Notes: generated by a model not told the origin, from the letters alone. DNA of 42,299 bases from Halieaceae bacterium (GCA_003523185.1 DPGN01000053.1:1-42299), one strand, 5' to 3'. Positions 7,825 through 16,670 are shown, numbered from the stretch's first letter. Program-made: numbers and translations.

Positions 7825-8832
7825 GTGAATCAAGAATGGACAGTCATCGATGGATTGCAGTACTCGGCGTGGTCTCGCGAGATATTCGAGCAAATGCACG
7901 AAGGAGGCCTGAACTGCGTTCACGTCACCATTGCCTATCACGAGAACACCCGAGAAACACTGACGCGACTGGGCGAGTGGAACCAGCGATTTGAGTCCAT
8001 GCCGGATCTCATCCGCCCCGTTTACAACCCCAGCGATATCGCGCTGGCCAAGGCAGAGGGTCGGATTGGCATCATCTTCGGCGCCCAGAACTGCTCACCG
8101 ATTGAGGATGAGATTCGGTTGGTCGAAATTATGCGACGGCTGGGACTCATGATTATGCAGCTTACCTATAACAACCAGAGCCTATTGGCATGTGGGTGTT
8201 ATGAGGATGAAGACAGCGGACTCACACGCTTTGGTAAGCAAGTCATCAAGGAAATGAATCGAGTCGGCATGGTGATTGACATGTCTCATAGTGCTGAGCG
8301 ATCAACACTCGAAGCCATTGATTACTCCGAACGGCCCGTGATTGTCTCGCATGCCAATCCCAGTCACTTCCATCCTGCGATTCGCAATAAATCCGATAGA
8401 ATCATCGATGCGGTCGCTGCCAATGAAGGTATTCTCGGCTTCTCGCTCTACCCTTTCCATCTAAAAAACGGTCCCAAATGCACGTTAGATGACTTTTGCG
8501 ACATGGTCGTCTGGACCGCAGAGAGAATGGGCATAGACCGCATTGGACTCGGCTCAGACCTATGTCAAAGCCAACCTCAAACTGTCCTTGAGTGGATGCG
8601 TAATGGCCGATGGTCTAAAACCATGGATTATGGCGAGGGCTCCTCAGCCAACGCAGGCTGGCCCGAGAGTCTCAGCTGGTTTGCTGATAACCGTGACTTT
8701 CCAAGCATTGCGAGCGCATTGTCTAAGCGTGGTTTTTCGGACAAAGAGCTCGGTCAGATTATGGGTGGAAACTGGGTATCGTTACTTGATCGGGCCGCTA
8801 CGCCAATATCGCCCCCCTTTGGCGATCTATAG
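7825..8832 (+). CDS. M19 (renal dipeptidase-like) protein, atypical metal site
   Basis: A 335-residue TIM-barrel protein of the membrane dipeptidase family M19, closest in memory to P. aeruginosa PA5396, which sits with the dimethylglycine demethylase genes dgcAB. His155 (DMSH), His176 (VSHANPSH), Arg187 (RNKSD) and Asp245 (GSDL) match conserved family residues. However, the N-terminal HxD metal pair is replaced by DGLQYS at residues 9-14, and the bridging glutamate position reads Gln88 (FGAQN). Real dipeptidase activity is therefore doubtful. The likely role is in N-methyl amino acid or betaine catabolism, by context. The GTG start at 7825 has GGAG 7 bases upstream and follows the aldehyde dehydrogenase by 15 bases. 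Confidence 0.85.
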   Translation: MNQEWTVIDGLQYSAWSREIFEQMHEGGLNCVHVTIAYHENTRETLTRLGEWNQRFESMPDLIRPVYNPSDIALAKAEGRIGIIFGAQNCSPIEDEIRLVEIMRRLGLMIMQLTYNNQSLLACGCYEDEDSGLTRFGKQVIKEMNRVGMVIDMSHSAERSTLEAIDYSERPVIVSHANPSHFHPAIRNKSDRIIDAVAANEGILGFSLYPFHLKNGPKCTLDDFCDMVVWTAERMGIDRIGLGSDLCQSQPQTVLEWMRNGRWSKTMDYGEGSSANAGWPESLSWFADNRDFPSIASALSKRGFSDKELGQIMGGNWVSLLDRAATPISPPFGDL

Positions 8833-8850
8833 CTTTGGCGGCACAGCTTC

Positions 8851-10569
8851 GTGATATTTGACCCTTCAACACAATATGCCAACTTATGGCTCAGACCTGC
8901 TTCGTCAGTCATGGAACTGCCGCGACTAGGTGCTTTCTCGAGTAGCCGGCTGAGTTTTGCTCGCTCATTAATACGCAAAATGGCTAGACAGCGTTGGCAG
9001 GTGACACAGACACGCTTCGATTTGAATGCAGATGGCTACGGTGAGGTTATCTACCGCATACAAACACCTCAGGCACGATACCACGTGGTTATTTTCTCAC
9101 GGTATCTTGATGATGCTCAGCGATCAGACCGTGTTATCGCGGAAGCTTGGGATCTCACCTTTGGCCTTGTGGAAGGAGATGTTGAAGATGATCTAATGAT
9201 GTCGTTGTCAGAAAATGTACCCTTGCAGGAGGCGGGTCGGCAGCATCCGAACTTATTGGTGATATCTCGGGCCAATCGCAGCGTACGAAACTTTTCGTCC
9301 TTCGTAGAGCAACTGAGCCAAGGCCGACAACCCGCCGAATCATTACTCAAGACCGCCGGATACCTTTATCGAACGACAGCCGTTTACGGGAATGGAAAGT
9401 TTGGTATCGCCGACTTTGCGCGGCTCAAAGACAACCCTGACTTTAGACAGCCTTTCTCGGCACAGATGACCGCGGTATATGTACTTCGGCAATTTTCGAT
9501 CGATCAGGTAGAGCATATCGCGCGGAATAAGAGCCCTGACGCGGTGCCCTTGTCCGACGACCTAAAGCGCTACGTTGGCATTGGAAATTCAACAGGCTTG
9601 GGAATGGCGCCGTTTCTAATCAACCATCCCCTGTTGATTAATCAGTGGGTTCATATGCGAGAGACAGCCCTAAGCCTCGCGAAACAAGAAGCGGCAGATG
9701 AGGAGGCCCAGCAACGTCTGCTTGATTTAATGCGTCGTGCAATCCAAAGCCTGCAGGAATGCGATATTGAGAATGATGATCAACGTCTGAAAAATGAAGA
9801 TGTTGTCAGTGAGTTATCCATGGCCGCTATATGGCTTGATCAAGTATCCGCTGAAGCGGATTTATGGCTTCAGCTCACGGATTGGGCAGAGGCAGCGTTT
9901 ACGCTCGAGACACAAGAGCTTATCAACACGCTCCTTATCGAGATTTATCCAGACCATACGGACGGGCTGGAGGACTATATGGCTGCCGAGGAGTCCTTGG
10001 ATCTCGTTCCGGATATGCCCTTGATACAGCTTAAACAGTTAATCGAAACCTACTTAGATTGGGCATTGCAGGTAGATTTAACGTCATCTGACGAACGCTA
10101 TTGGTTCTGGTATCGCTCAATCGAAAAGGAAGAACCGCGGTTGGGTATTCGTGGCGTTGACGAGGGCGAAGAGAAAGAACTCTCTATCGCTATTGGCCCC
10201 CGGGTGCAGCGGATACACGCCACTTTGGATGCTCACCTCCAGCAGGATCCTGCCGCTCTAACAATCGATTTCCTTATGGCGAATCAGCGCGACAGTGACA
10301 TTGTTCGCCGCATACAGACCATGGCAGGATCTGCCTACGGGGAAATTCGGGCCAATTTGTGGCATCGAGAAATGAAACCAATGCATCTGCTGCGCACGAA
10401 GCTCTCATTTTTAGGAGCTCAACGCTTTGATCCAAAAGGTGATCGCTGGGTACGAGTTACCTTTTTTCAGGGGGCACCACTCATCGCTGAACTAAATGCT
10501 GAGCCTGTAGATTTGGTTGACTTCGATGACTGGAGCTTTGCGCTTGCCCCTCAGAGACCCCGTCGGTAA
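8851..10569 (+). CDS. Uncharacterised 572-aa protein of the betaine/sarcosine-type locus
   Basis: I do not recognise this protein. It is 572 residues with no signal peptide and no convincing membrane segment, so probably cytoplasmic. An N-terminal region (about residues 40-150) is mixed alpha/beta with basic SLIRKMARQRW. A glycine-rich stretch GIGNSTGLGMAPF lies near residues 247-259, followed by a long acidic, mainly helical region (280-400). The C-terminus (about 490-560) returns to mixed content. No nucleotide-binding or metal motif stands out. It is 18 bases after the M19-like gene and 8 before the DUF3726-type gene, so it is almost surely part of that operon. The GTG at 8851 is taken as start, though its ribosome site is weak; ATG 8911 is the alternative. 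A cofactor- or complex-related role is possible, but I assign none. Confidence 0.8.
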   Translation: MIFDPSTQYANLWLRPASSVMELPRLGAFSSSRLSFARSLIRKMARQRWQVTQTRFDLNADGYGEVIYRIQTPQARYHVVIFSRYLDDAQRSDRVIAEAWDLTFGLVEGDVEDDLMMSLSENVPLQEAGRQHPNLLVISRANRSVRNFSSFVEQLSQGRQPAESLLKTAGYLYRTTAVYGNGKFGIADFARLKDNPDFRQPFSAQMTAVYVLRQFSIDQVEHIARNKSPDAVPLSDDLKRYVGIGNSTGLGMAPFLINHPLLINQWVHMRETALSLAKQEAADEEAQQRLLDLMRRAIQSLQECDIENDDQRLKNEDVVSELSMAAIWLDQVSAEADLWLQLTDWAEAAFTLETQELINTLLIEIYPDHTDGLEDYMAAEESLDLVPDMPLIQLKQLIETYLDWALQVDLTSSDERYWFWYRSIEKEEPRLGIRGVDEGEEKELSIAIGPRVQRIHATLDAHLQQDPAALTIDFLMANQRDSDIVRRIQTMAGSAYGEIRANLWHREMKPMHLLRTKLSFLGAQRFDPKGDRWVRVTFFQGAPLIAELNAEPVDLVDFDDWSFALAPQRPRR

Positions 10570-10577
10570 ACGATGCC

Positions 10578-11333
10578 ATGAAAGTCTCGTTTAACGAACT
10601 GCAATCGCTCTCTTGGAAGGCTTTTATTGGGCTGGGGTTTTCCGATGGTCAAGCGTCCGATGCAGCAGACATGCTTTGTTGGATGGAAAGTTTCGGCTTA
10701 GATGGCGTTAAAACTTTAAAAGACGCGCTCGAGCAATACTCTTTAGAACACCCCTACTCTCCCCCTGACATCCTGTATAAAGATACCGATGTCACGGTTT
10801 TAGATGCGCATAATGCGAGTGTTTTAGCCTGTTCGCACCTACCGCTTGAGCTCGCTTTCACTCAGGCACGTGCCCGTGGTTTTTCGGTATTGAAAATTCG
10901 GCACTGCCGACAACGCCAACTTGTCATGGGCTATTTAGCTCGACTGGCCAACCGTGGCATTAACGTCACGGCGTTTTGGCGTAACTCGCAAACACCCCTG
11001 ACCGAGCAAGTGGTTGGTTTTAGGGCAAGCTCGTCGGTACCGTCCATCAGAATCTACGCAGTCTCAGAACTCCCTGACGAAAATAAAGACAACACGGACA
11101 TCACCGTCGTCATGGCAAATCACGTCGATTTATTGCCGACAATGCGATCTGAATATGAATACGACCTGCTGGCACGTCATGACGAGAGTGACCTGCTGGA
11201 AGTGCGATCTAAAACTGAGCGTGAGGGCATAGCGGTTGATGCCTCCCTTTGGGAGCAGTTGCAGGGGCTTGCCAAATTGACCTTAGTAGCTTCAACATCC
11301 AGCTCCCGGCTGGGTGCCGGTCCCGCCGATTAA
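10578..11333 (+). CDS. DUF3726-type protein, Ldh2-like fold without catalytic residues
   Basis: A 251-residue protein whose N-terminus (SFNELQSLSWKAFIGLGFSD, then a cysteine- and tryptophan-containing helix ending FGLDGV) fits DUF3726. The middle (about residues 72-140) reads like an Ldh2/malate-dehydrogenase-type subunit: VLDAHNAS, then a helix, then ARARGFSVLKIRH, then LARLANRGINVTAFWRNS. This parallels the same segment of the Ldh2 protein at 16718-17716. The Ldh2 catalytic SHG motif and the long C-terminal half are absent. It may therefore be a shortened, non-catalytic relative, but this is pattern matching by eye. It begins 8 bases after the 572-aa gene. The function of DUF3726 is unknown to me. 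Confidence 0.75.
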   Translation: MKVSFNELQSLSWKAFIGLGFSDGQASDAADMLCWMESFGLDGVKTLKDALEQYSLEHPYSPPDILYKDTDVTVLDAHNASVLACSHLPLELAFTQARARGFSVLKIRHCRQRQLVMGYLARLANRGINVTAFWRNSQTPLTEQVVGFRASSSVPSIRIYAVSELPDENKDNTDITVVMANHVDLLPTMRSEYEYDLLARHDESDLLEVRSKTEREGIAVDASLWEQLQGLAKLTLVASTSSSRLGAGPAD

Positions 11334-11657
11334 CTAGTTTATTAGCGAGAGCATCGCATTGCGCAAACCATATGGCTTCTGCGCCTTGAGCAGTGATGGT
11401 CCGCGAGGATTGGGGGAAGCGCAATCGACCGAACCATTCATTACCTCCAATCAGCCCAAAAGACTTTTTTTCACCGATTTCATGGCCATGCATAACCATA
11501 GATATCACCCTGCCGGAGTTTAGATGTTTGCAACACTCGCAGCCCCCGGGCTACGCAGTGCAAAAAGACTAAAATTTTCTGAAAAAAGTGGCAGGGTATG
11601 CGCTTCGAATTCCGCTACCATGCGAGGAATAAAAGCAAAAGCGTAAGGTCGGTTCCA
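11334..11657. other. Intergenic region before soxB (324 bp)
   Basis: No convincing gene lies here. A minus-strand reading frame (11209-11508) overlaps the end of the DUF3726-type gene and resembles nothing I know. The region holds the dyad at 11528-11563 and a probable, but not clearly identifiable, promoter for the sox operon. If the earlier ATG at 11598 is the true soxB start, the gap shrinks to 264 bases. Confidence 0.5.
11528..11563. promoter_or_regulatory. Long imperfect dyad upstream of soxB
   Basis: A near-palindrome of about 12 bp per arm, CACTCGCAGCCC against CACTGCGTAGCCC (the reverse of the right arm), is flanked by TTGC and GCAA. It lies about 95-130 bases before the chosen soxB start. 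It could be an operator for the sarcosine-type operon, or a leader hairpin if the promoter lies further upstream. Only six As and no T-run follow on the plus strand, so it is not a plus-strand terminator. Confidence 0.4.
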
Positions 11658-12905
11658 ATGCCTTTTGGCCTCCTTAAATACGGTATTTCAAACGACTATC
11701 CGTTTGAGAAAGAGGCCGATCTGCCGTTGCCAACCGAACTCAAGCGTCAGTACGACGTTGTCATCATTGGCGGTGGCGGTCATGGGGTGGCAACCGCTTA
11801 CTACCTCGCCAAATATCATGGCATTACCAACGTCGCGGTGTTGGAAAAGGGCTATCTGGGTGGTGGCAACACGGCGAGAAACACCGCTGTCATTCGCTCT
11901 AATTACCTGACACCGGAAGGTGTGAAGTTCTACAGCGAATCCGTAAAACTCTACGAAAACCTCTCTAACGAATTCGATTTCAACATCATGTACTCACAGC
12001 GAGGCCAGCTGACACTCGCACATACCGATGCGACTGTCCGCGCCTTTCGCCAGCGCGCTGAGGTCAACAAGCATTTTGGTGGTGGAACCGAGTTAATCGA
12101 CCCCAGAGACGTTGCAGAGCTCGTACCCACTCTAAATTTGAATCCTGCCAACTTGCCAGTACTCGCGGGTCTTTGGCACAAAGACGGTGCGACAGCCCGC
12201 CATGATGCGGTTGCATGGGGCTATGCCCGCGGTGCGACGCAATGCGGTGTTGAACTTCATCAGGTGACCGAAGTCACCGATGTGCTCGTAAGCAATGGTC
12301 GCGTCACGGGTGTCAAAACCACGCGTGGCGATGTGAACGCAGGAGTGGTCATTCAAGCGGTGGCGGGGCATAGCGCGTTAATGGCGCAGAAAGCAGGCTT
12401 TCCGTTACCCCTCGTTGCCTACCCGCTTCAAGCGATGGTCACACTTCCCGTAAAGCCCTTTCTCACACCGCTCGTGAGTTCATCGGCACTGCACTGCTAC
12501 GTTCAACAGACCAGCCGCGGTGAAATGGTGATTGGTGGTGGCTCTGACCCCTACCCGCTTTACAACAGCCGAGCATCGTTACCACTCAAGGAAGGCCTGA
12601 TCTCAAGCGCCGTCGAAATGTTCCCGTTCCTGAGCGAAATGCGGTTACTGAGGCAATGGGCGGGGATTACCGATATGACAAGTGACTACAGTCCCATCAT
12701 GGGCCTGAGTCCGGTAGAGAATTACTACATTGACGCGGGCTGGGGCACCTGGGGTTTCAAAGCGACACCGATCTGCGGCAAAACGATGGCAGAGCTGGTA
12801 GCGTCGGGTGGCAAGGTACCCGAGCTCATTCAGCCCTTTGAGCTCGCGCGCTTTGATCGCTTCAAGCAGGTCAACGAAATGGGCGCCACGGCGGCAAGTC
12901 ACTGA
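11658..12905 (+). CDS. soxB: Sarcosine oxidase-type beta subunit (SoxB)
   Basis: The 415-residue FAD/FMN subunit of a heterotetrameric sarcosine oxidase or close relative. The dinucleotide-binding motif GGGGHG (38-43) is followed by the SoxB signature EKGYLGGGNTARNTAVIRSN (63-82). His172 in ATARHDAVAWGYARG matches the histidine that carries covalent 8alpha-FMN in characterised enzymes. The C-terminus has the family's WGTWGFKATPICGKTMAEL. Known members oxidise the N-methyl group of sarcosine to formaldehyde and glycine, or to 5,10-methylene-THF via SoxA, with H2O2. ATG 11658 is chosen because AAGG lies about 9 bases upstream and the length then equals known SoxB; ATG 11598 would add 20 residues. 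It is followed after 8 bases by soxD. Confidence 0.9.
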   Translation: MPFGLLKYGISNDYPFEKEADLPLPTELKRQYDVVIIGGGGHGVATAYYLAKYHGITNVAVLEKGYLGGGNTARNTAVIRSNYLTPEGVKFYSESVKLYENLSNEFDFNIMYSQRGQLTLAHTDATVRAFRQRAEVNKHFGGGTELIDPRDVAELVPTLNLNPANLPVLAGLWHKDGATARHDAVAWGYARGATQCGVELHQVTEVTDVLVSNGRVTGVKTTRGDVNAGVVIQAVAGHSALMAQKAGFPLPLVAYPLQAMVTLPVKPFLTPLVSSSALHCYVQQTSRGEMVIGGGSDPYPLYNSRASLPLKEGLISSAVEMFPFLSEMRLLRQWAGITDMTSDYSPIMGLSPVENYYIDAGWGTWGFKATPICGKTMAELVASGGKVPELIQPFELARFDRFKQVNEMGATAASH

Positions 12906-12913
12906 GGTAGGGT

Positions 12914-13210
12914 ATGAAGATCATGACATGCCCGCTAAACGGGCCACGAAATATCAGCGAATTTGTCTACGGGGGTCAGGTTAAGGCGATGCCTGATCAC
13001 CAAAACGTCTCGGATACGGATTGGGCTCACCACGTCTTCTACGAGAAAAATGACGTTGGGATTGTGCTCGAGTGGTGGATGCATAGCCCCAGCAGCTTCT
13101 GGTTCATTGCAGAACGGCATAACGCGACCGATGAGATTATTCGCACCTACCCCGCAGACCAACTCTTCAAACAGCGCGTCGATTTTGTGGCCAATGAGGG
13201 TGAGTCATGA
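12914..13210 (+). CDS. soxD: Sarcosine oxidase-type delta subunit (SoxD), zinc site degraded
   Basis: A 98-residue SoxD-like subunit, identified by position between soxB and soxA, its size, and the pattern of TCP near residue 6, SDTDWAHHVFYEKNDVG (33-49) and LEWWMHS (52-58). Characterised SoxD binds one zinc through three cysteines and one histidine (CPxC near the N-terminus, then HxxGC). Here only Cys6 and His57 remain; the second cysteine reads Asn9 and the third falls in SPSSFWF. Zinc binding is therefore probably lost or changed. The gene starts 8 bases after soxB and overlaps soxA by 4 bases. Confidence 0.85.
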   Translation: MKIMTCPLNGPRNISEFVYGGQVKAMPDHQNVSDTDWAHHVFYEKNDVGIVLEWWMHSPSSFWFIAERHNATDEIIRTYPADQLFKQRVDFVANEGES

Positions 13211-16116
13211 AACGGGTCAAGAACGCGCATTTTGGTCAATGGATTGATCCATCGCAGACCATTCAGTTCACCTTCGAGGGAGGGCTAGTACAGGGCGTGG
13301 AAGGCGACACTGTAGCTTCAGCGCTATTAGCCAACGGCCAATGGGTCCAATCGCGGTCGTTTAAGTACCACCGTCCGAGAGGGCCGTTGACGCTCTGTGG
13401 CTATGACGCCAATACACTGGTTCAAACACCCGTAGCGCCCAATCTTTTGGCCGATCGCCTGCCTGCCGAAGACCATCTTGCGGTGACGGCTCAGAACTAT
13501 ACCGGCAGCCTCCACTTTGACCTGTCTCGATTACTCGATTGGTTCGGCCGCTTTTTGCCGGTCGGCTTCTACTACAAAGCCTTTTTCAAACCTCGGGGCA
13601 TTTGGGCCTGGTGGGAGCCCATTGTTAGGAAGACCGCGGGACTGGGTATTAGTAACCTCTCGGTTAAAGCACCCTACAATGACAAAACCTACGCGTTTGC
13701 TGACGTTGCCGTCATTGGTGCGGGACCTGCGGGTTTAAATGCGGCTTTGCTGGCCGCAAATGCAGGGGCTCAGGTGACGCTTGTCGAGCAGGAGCCACGT
13801 TTGGGTGGTTCGATGAACTATCACGCCTTTGAAGGTAATTATGAGACTACGAAGTCGGCCCGGGATGCCTTAGTAGCGGCCATAGAGGCTCACGAAAACA
13901 TTGATGTGCTCTGCTCATCCACGTGTAACGCCTGGTTCGGTGATCACTACCTTCCAATTATTCAAAAATCACGCTTGATCAAGTTGCGGGCGAAACAGAC
14001 CATTCTCACCACCGGCTCAAGCGAGCAACACGTGGTGTTTCGCAACAACGATTTACCCGGCGTGGTCATGTGTAGCGCGCTTGATCGCTTGATGCGCCTG
14101 TACGGTGTCGTGCCCTCGGCGCCCGTTGTTGTGCTAGCGGGCAACGATCTCGCCTACCGAACCGCTTTCAGCAGCCAGGACGGTGGTGCCAACGTTGCTG
14201 CAATCGTGGACCTTCGCACGACCTACAATGACCCAGCATTAAGTGACGAGGCCAAACGGCGAGGTATTGCCCTCTTTCAAGGCTGTGGCATTTACGAGGC
14301 TACACAAGGACTCTTTAGTCATGGACTGTCACAGGTCGATGTGCACAAGCTGGACGAACGCGGCGAGGTAGCGGAAAAGCTCGTGAGCATCGATTGCGGG
14401 CTGCTTGCCATGTCAGCCGGGTTCATGCCGTCCTATCAGCTGGCGTGTCAGGCCGGTGCTGTCCTGAGCTACGACGACAGCACGTCTCAATTCCAGCTCT
14501 CCAATCTACCTCAGGGCATGCATCTCGCCGGCAGTGTCAACAGCGTATTCTCACTGGATCTGGTAGAAGCCGACGGTAGGAACGCGGCACGACAGGCATT
14601 GAGCAATCTGGGGATCGCTCCTGACAGCGAGACGGGGTCAGCTGAAGACGTCAACTTTACCGAGCAGGTCAATCATCCTTGGCCATTCTTGAAGCACCCC
14701 AAAGGTCGAGAATTTGTCGATTTCGACGAAGACCTACAGATCAAAGACATCATCAATGCAGCGCGCATGGGTTATCGCGACATCCAGCTTGTGAAGCGCT
14801 TCTCCACAGTAGGTATGGGTCCGTCCCAAGGCCGCCATTCGGCACTTCCCACAGCACGTTTGGTCGCCAAAACAACCGACCGCACCGTACATGAAACGGG
14901 CGTCACCACGGCAAGACCACCATTGATGCCTGAGCCGCTAGGGTTACTGGCGGGAAGACGTTTTCATCCGCTTCGGCGAACGCCGCTGCACCATAGGCAT
15001 ATCGGACTGGGGGCTCAAATGACGCCCGCCGGTAGCTGGCAGCGCCCCGCTTACTATGGCGATCCCGTGCAACGGACGGCTTGTATTCAGGCTGAGGTCA
15101 GAGCTGTCCGACAGGGCGTGGGCATCATTGATGTCAGTACGCTGGGTGGCATTGAACTTCGGGGATCCGATGCACCGGAGTTTATGAATCGGCTCTACAC
15201 CTTTGGCTTCGTTAAACAGCCGATAGGTAAAACGCGCTACGCCGTGCTGACCAATGAGCAAGGCGTTGTCGCTGACGACGGTGTCGCCGCTCGACTGGGA
15301 GAGTACCACTACTACGTTACGGCGACCTCTAGCGGCGTTGATCGGGTGTATCGCGACATGTTGCGCTGGAATGCCCAGTGGCGACTCGATCTCGATATTG
15401 CCAACGTCACGAGTGCATTCAGCGCGATAAATGTCGCAGGCCCGCTGTCACGGCAAGTTATCGAGAGCGTTGATTGCAGTGTGGACCTGAGTGCCCAGCA
15501 CTTTCCCTACCTCGCCTACCAGGAAGCGTCCGTTGCGGGCATCCCTGCGCGCATGATGCGCGTCGGTTTCGTTGGCGAACTCGGTTACGAATTGCATGTG
15601 CCCTCGCCTTTGATGGGTGAACTGTGGGATCGACTGCTTACAAGTGGTAAAGCGCATGGTATTCGCCCCTTTGGTGTCGAGGCTCAACGGCTACTAAGAC
15701 TCGAAAAAGGTCACATCATTATTGGGCAGGACACCGACGGCATGACACAGCCCGATGAAGTGTCACTGCGCTGGGCAATTTCGTCGAAGAAGCCCTTTTT
15801 CGTGGGTTCAAAGAGCGTCGATATCCTCTCCAAAAGTCCGCTGGAGCGACAGCTCGTGGGTTTTGAACTCGGTGCCACAAGCCCCCAACCCAAAGAAGGT
15901 CACCTGGTTATCCGCAATGGCCATATTGTCGGTTCGGTAACCTCCTGCGAGTACTCGCCAACCTTGAACAAGATCATTGGCCTTGCCTATGTTCATCCCG
16001 AGGATGCAGTGCCTGGTACAACGGTGGTTATCCGGACTGATGATGCAGTGCATGCCCATGCGCGGGTAGTGAAGACACCCTTTTATGACCCAGATAATCT
16101 GAGGCAAGCCCTATGA
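13207..16116 (+). CDS. soxA: Sarcosine oxidase-type alpha subunit (SoxA)
   Basis: A 969-residue SoxA, near the family length of about 1000. The N-terminal ubiquitin/ferredoxin-like domain (1-90) includes SRSFKYHRPRGPL. An NAD-binding Rossmann region follows with GAGPAG at 171-176 and the acidic end VEQEPRLGGS. The C-terminal third (about 600-960) is a T-protein (aminomethyltransferase-like) domain that uses tetrahydrofolate to capture the released one-carbon unit; PAYYGDP, VSTLGGIELRG and FVGELGYELHVPS are typical. The gene overlaps soxD and soxG by 4 bases at each end, so the four subunits are translationally coupled. Substrate specificity within the family (sarcosine, dimethylglycine or other N-methyl amino acids) cannot be read from the sequence. 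Confidence 0.93.
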   Translation: MKRVKNAHFGQWIDPSQTIQFTFEGGLVQGVEGDTVASALLANGQWVQSRSFKYHRPRGPLTLCGYDANTLVQTPVAPNLLADRLPAEDHLAVTAQNYTGSLHFDLSRLLDWFGRFLPVGFYYKAFFKPRGIWAWWEPIVRKTAGLGISNLSVKAPYNDKTYAFADVAVIGAGPAGLNAALLAANAGAQVTLVEQEPRLGGSMNYHAFEGNYETTKSARDALVAAIEAHENIDVLCSSTCNAWFGDHYLPIIQKSRLIKLRAKQTILTTGSSEQHVVFRNNDLPGVVMCSALDRLMRLYGVVPSAPVVVLAGNDLAYRTAFSSQDGGANVAAIVDLRTTYNDPALSDEAKRRGIALFQGCGIYEATQGLFSHGLSQVDVHKLDERGEVAEKLVSIDCGLLAMSAGFMPSYQLACQAGAVLSYDDSTSQFQLSNLPQGMHLAGSVNSVFSLDLVEADGRNAARQALSNLGIAPDSETGSAEDVNFTEQVNHPWPFLKHPKGREFVDFDEDLQIKDIINAARMGYRDIQLVKRFSTVGMGPSQGRHSALPTARLVAKTTDRTVHETGVTTARPPLMPEPLGLLAGRRFHPLRRTPLHHRHIGLGAQMTPAGSWQRPAYYGDPVQRTACIQAEVRAVRQGVGIIDVSTLGGIELRGSDAPEFMNRLYTFGFVKQPIGKTRYAVLTNEQGVVADDGVAARLGEYHYYVTATSSGVDRVYRDMLRWNAQWRLDLDIANVTSAFSAINVAGPLSRQVIESVDCSVDLSAQHFPYLAYQEASVAGIPARMMRVGFVGELGYELHVPSPLMGELWDRLLTSGKAHGIRPFGVEAQRLLRLEKGHIIIGQDTDGMTQPDEVSLRWAISSKKPFFVGSKSVDILSKSPLERQLVGFELGATSPQPKEGHLVIRNGHIVGSVTSCEYSPTLNKIIGLAYVHPEDAVPGTTVVIRTDDAVHAHARVVKTPFYDPDNLRQAL

Positions 16117-16670
16117 GCGTGCACCTCGATCACATCTTCGAATCACCGTTGCGTGGACTCAGTCATGAAGGCGATATTTCGATTCATGACCTCACGAACC
16201 GACATCGCTGGGGTTTACGGGGTCAAGGCGCCGCAGAGGCGCTACGAATTCAGGGTTGGGATCTTCCAGAGCAACCAAATCGCTTGGTTGCCTCAATAAA
16301 CCAGAGTTTTGTGATGGCGCTAAGTCAGCGTGAGTTTTGGGTGCTCGACCCCCACAATGACGCGGCAGACCTCGCAATGGGTAATGACTTTACCACCGAC
16401 GCCTATCCCCTCTTCTGCCAAAGTAGCCACGCGTGGCTCGTACTAAAGGGCAGTGAAACGTCAGCGCTAATGGCGAAACTCTGTAGCGTTGATCTGAGAC
16501 CAGACGCCTTTAACTTGGGCGATGTCGCACAAACTCAAATGGCGCTCATCAACTGCATCGTTGTGCGGCATGATCTGGCAGGTGACGACGTCTTCTCAAT
16601 TTTTGTCGATCAGTCCTATGCAGAATATGCGCTAGAAGCGCTGCTGGACGCACGACAGGAGTTCCTCTAG
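16113..16670 (+). CDS. soxG: Sarcosine oxidase-type gamma subunit (SoxG)
   Basis: A 185-residue SoxG of normal size and the last gene of soxBDAG; it overlaps soxA by 4 bases. The family is T-protein-like but lacks an active site and caps the complex. Matching parts are ISIHDLTNRHRWGLRGQGA near residues 22-40, WVLDP, and AYPLFCQSSHAWLVLKGS with LCSVDLRPDAF in the middle. It ends 47 bases before the convergent Ldh2-type gene, and no clear terminator hairpin was seen between them. Confidence 0.85.
   Translation: MSVHLDHIFESPLRGLSHEGDISIHDLTNRHRWGLRGQGAAEALRIQGWDLPEQPNRLVASINQSFVMALSQREFWVLDPHNDAADLAMGNDFTTDAYPLFCQSSHAWLVLKGSETSALMAKLCSVDLRPDAFNLGDVAQTQMALINCIVVRHDLAGDDVFSIFVDQSYAEYALEALLDARQEFL

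Noticed and set aside
11209..11508. 99-residue minus-strand reading frame at the end of the DUF3726-type gene
   Set aside because: It overlaps a well-supported gene for 125 bases, has no clear ribosome site and resembles no protein I know.
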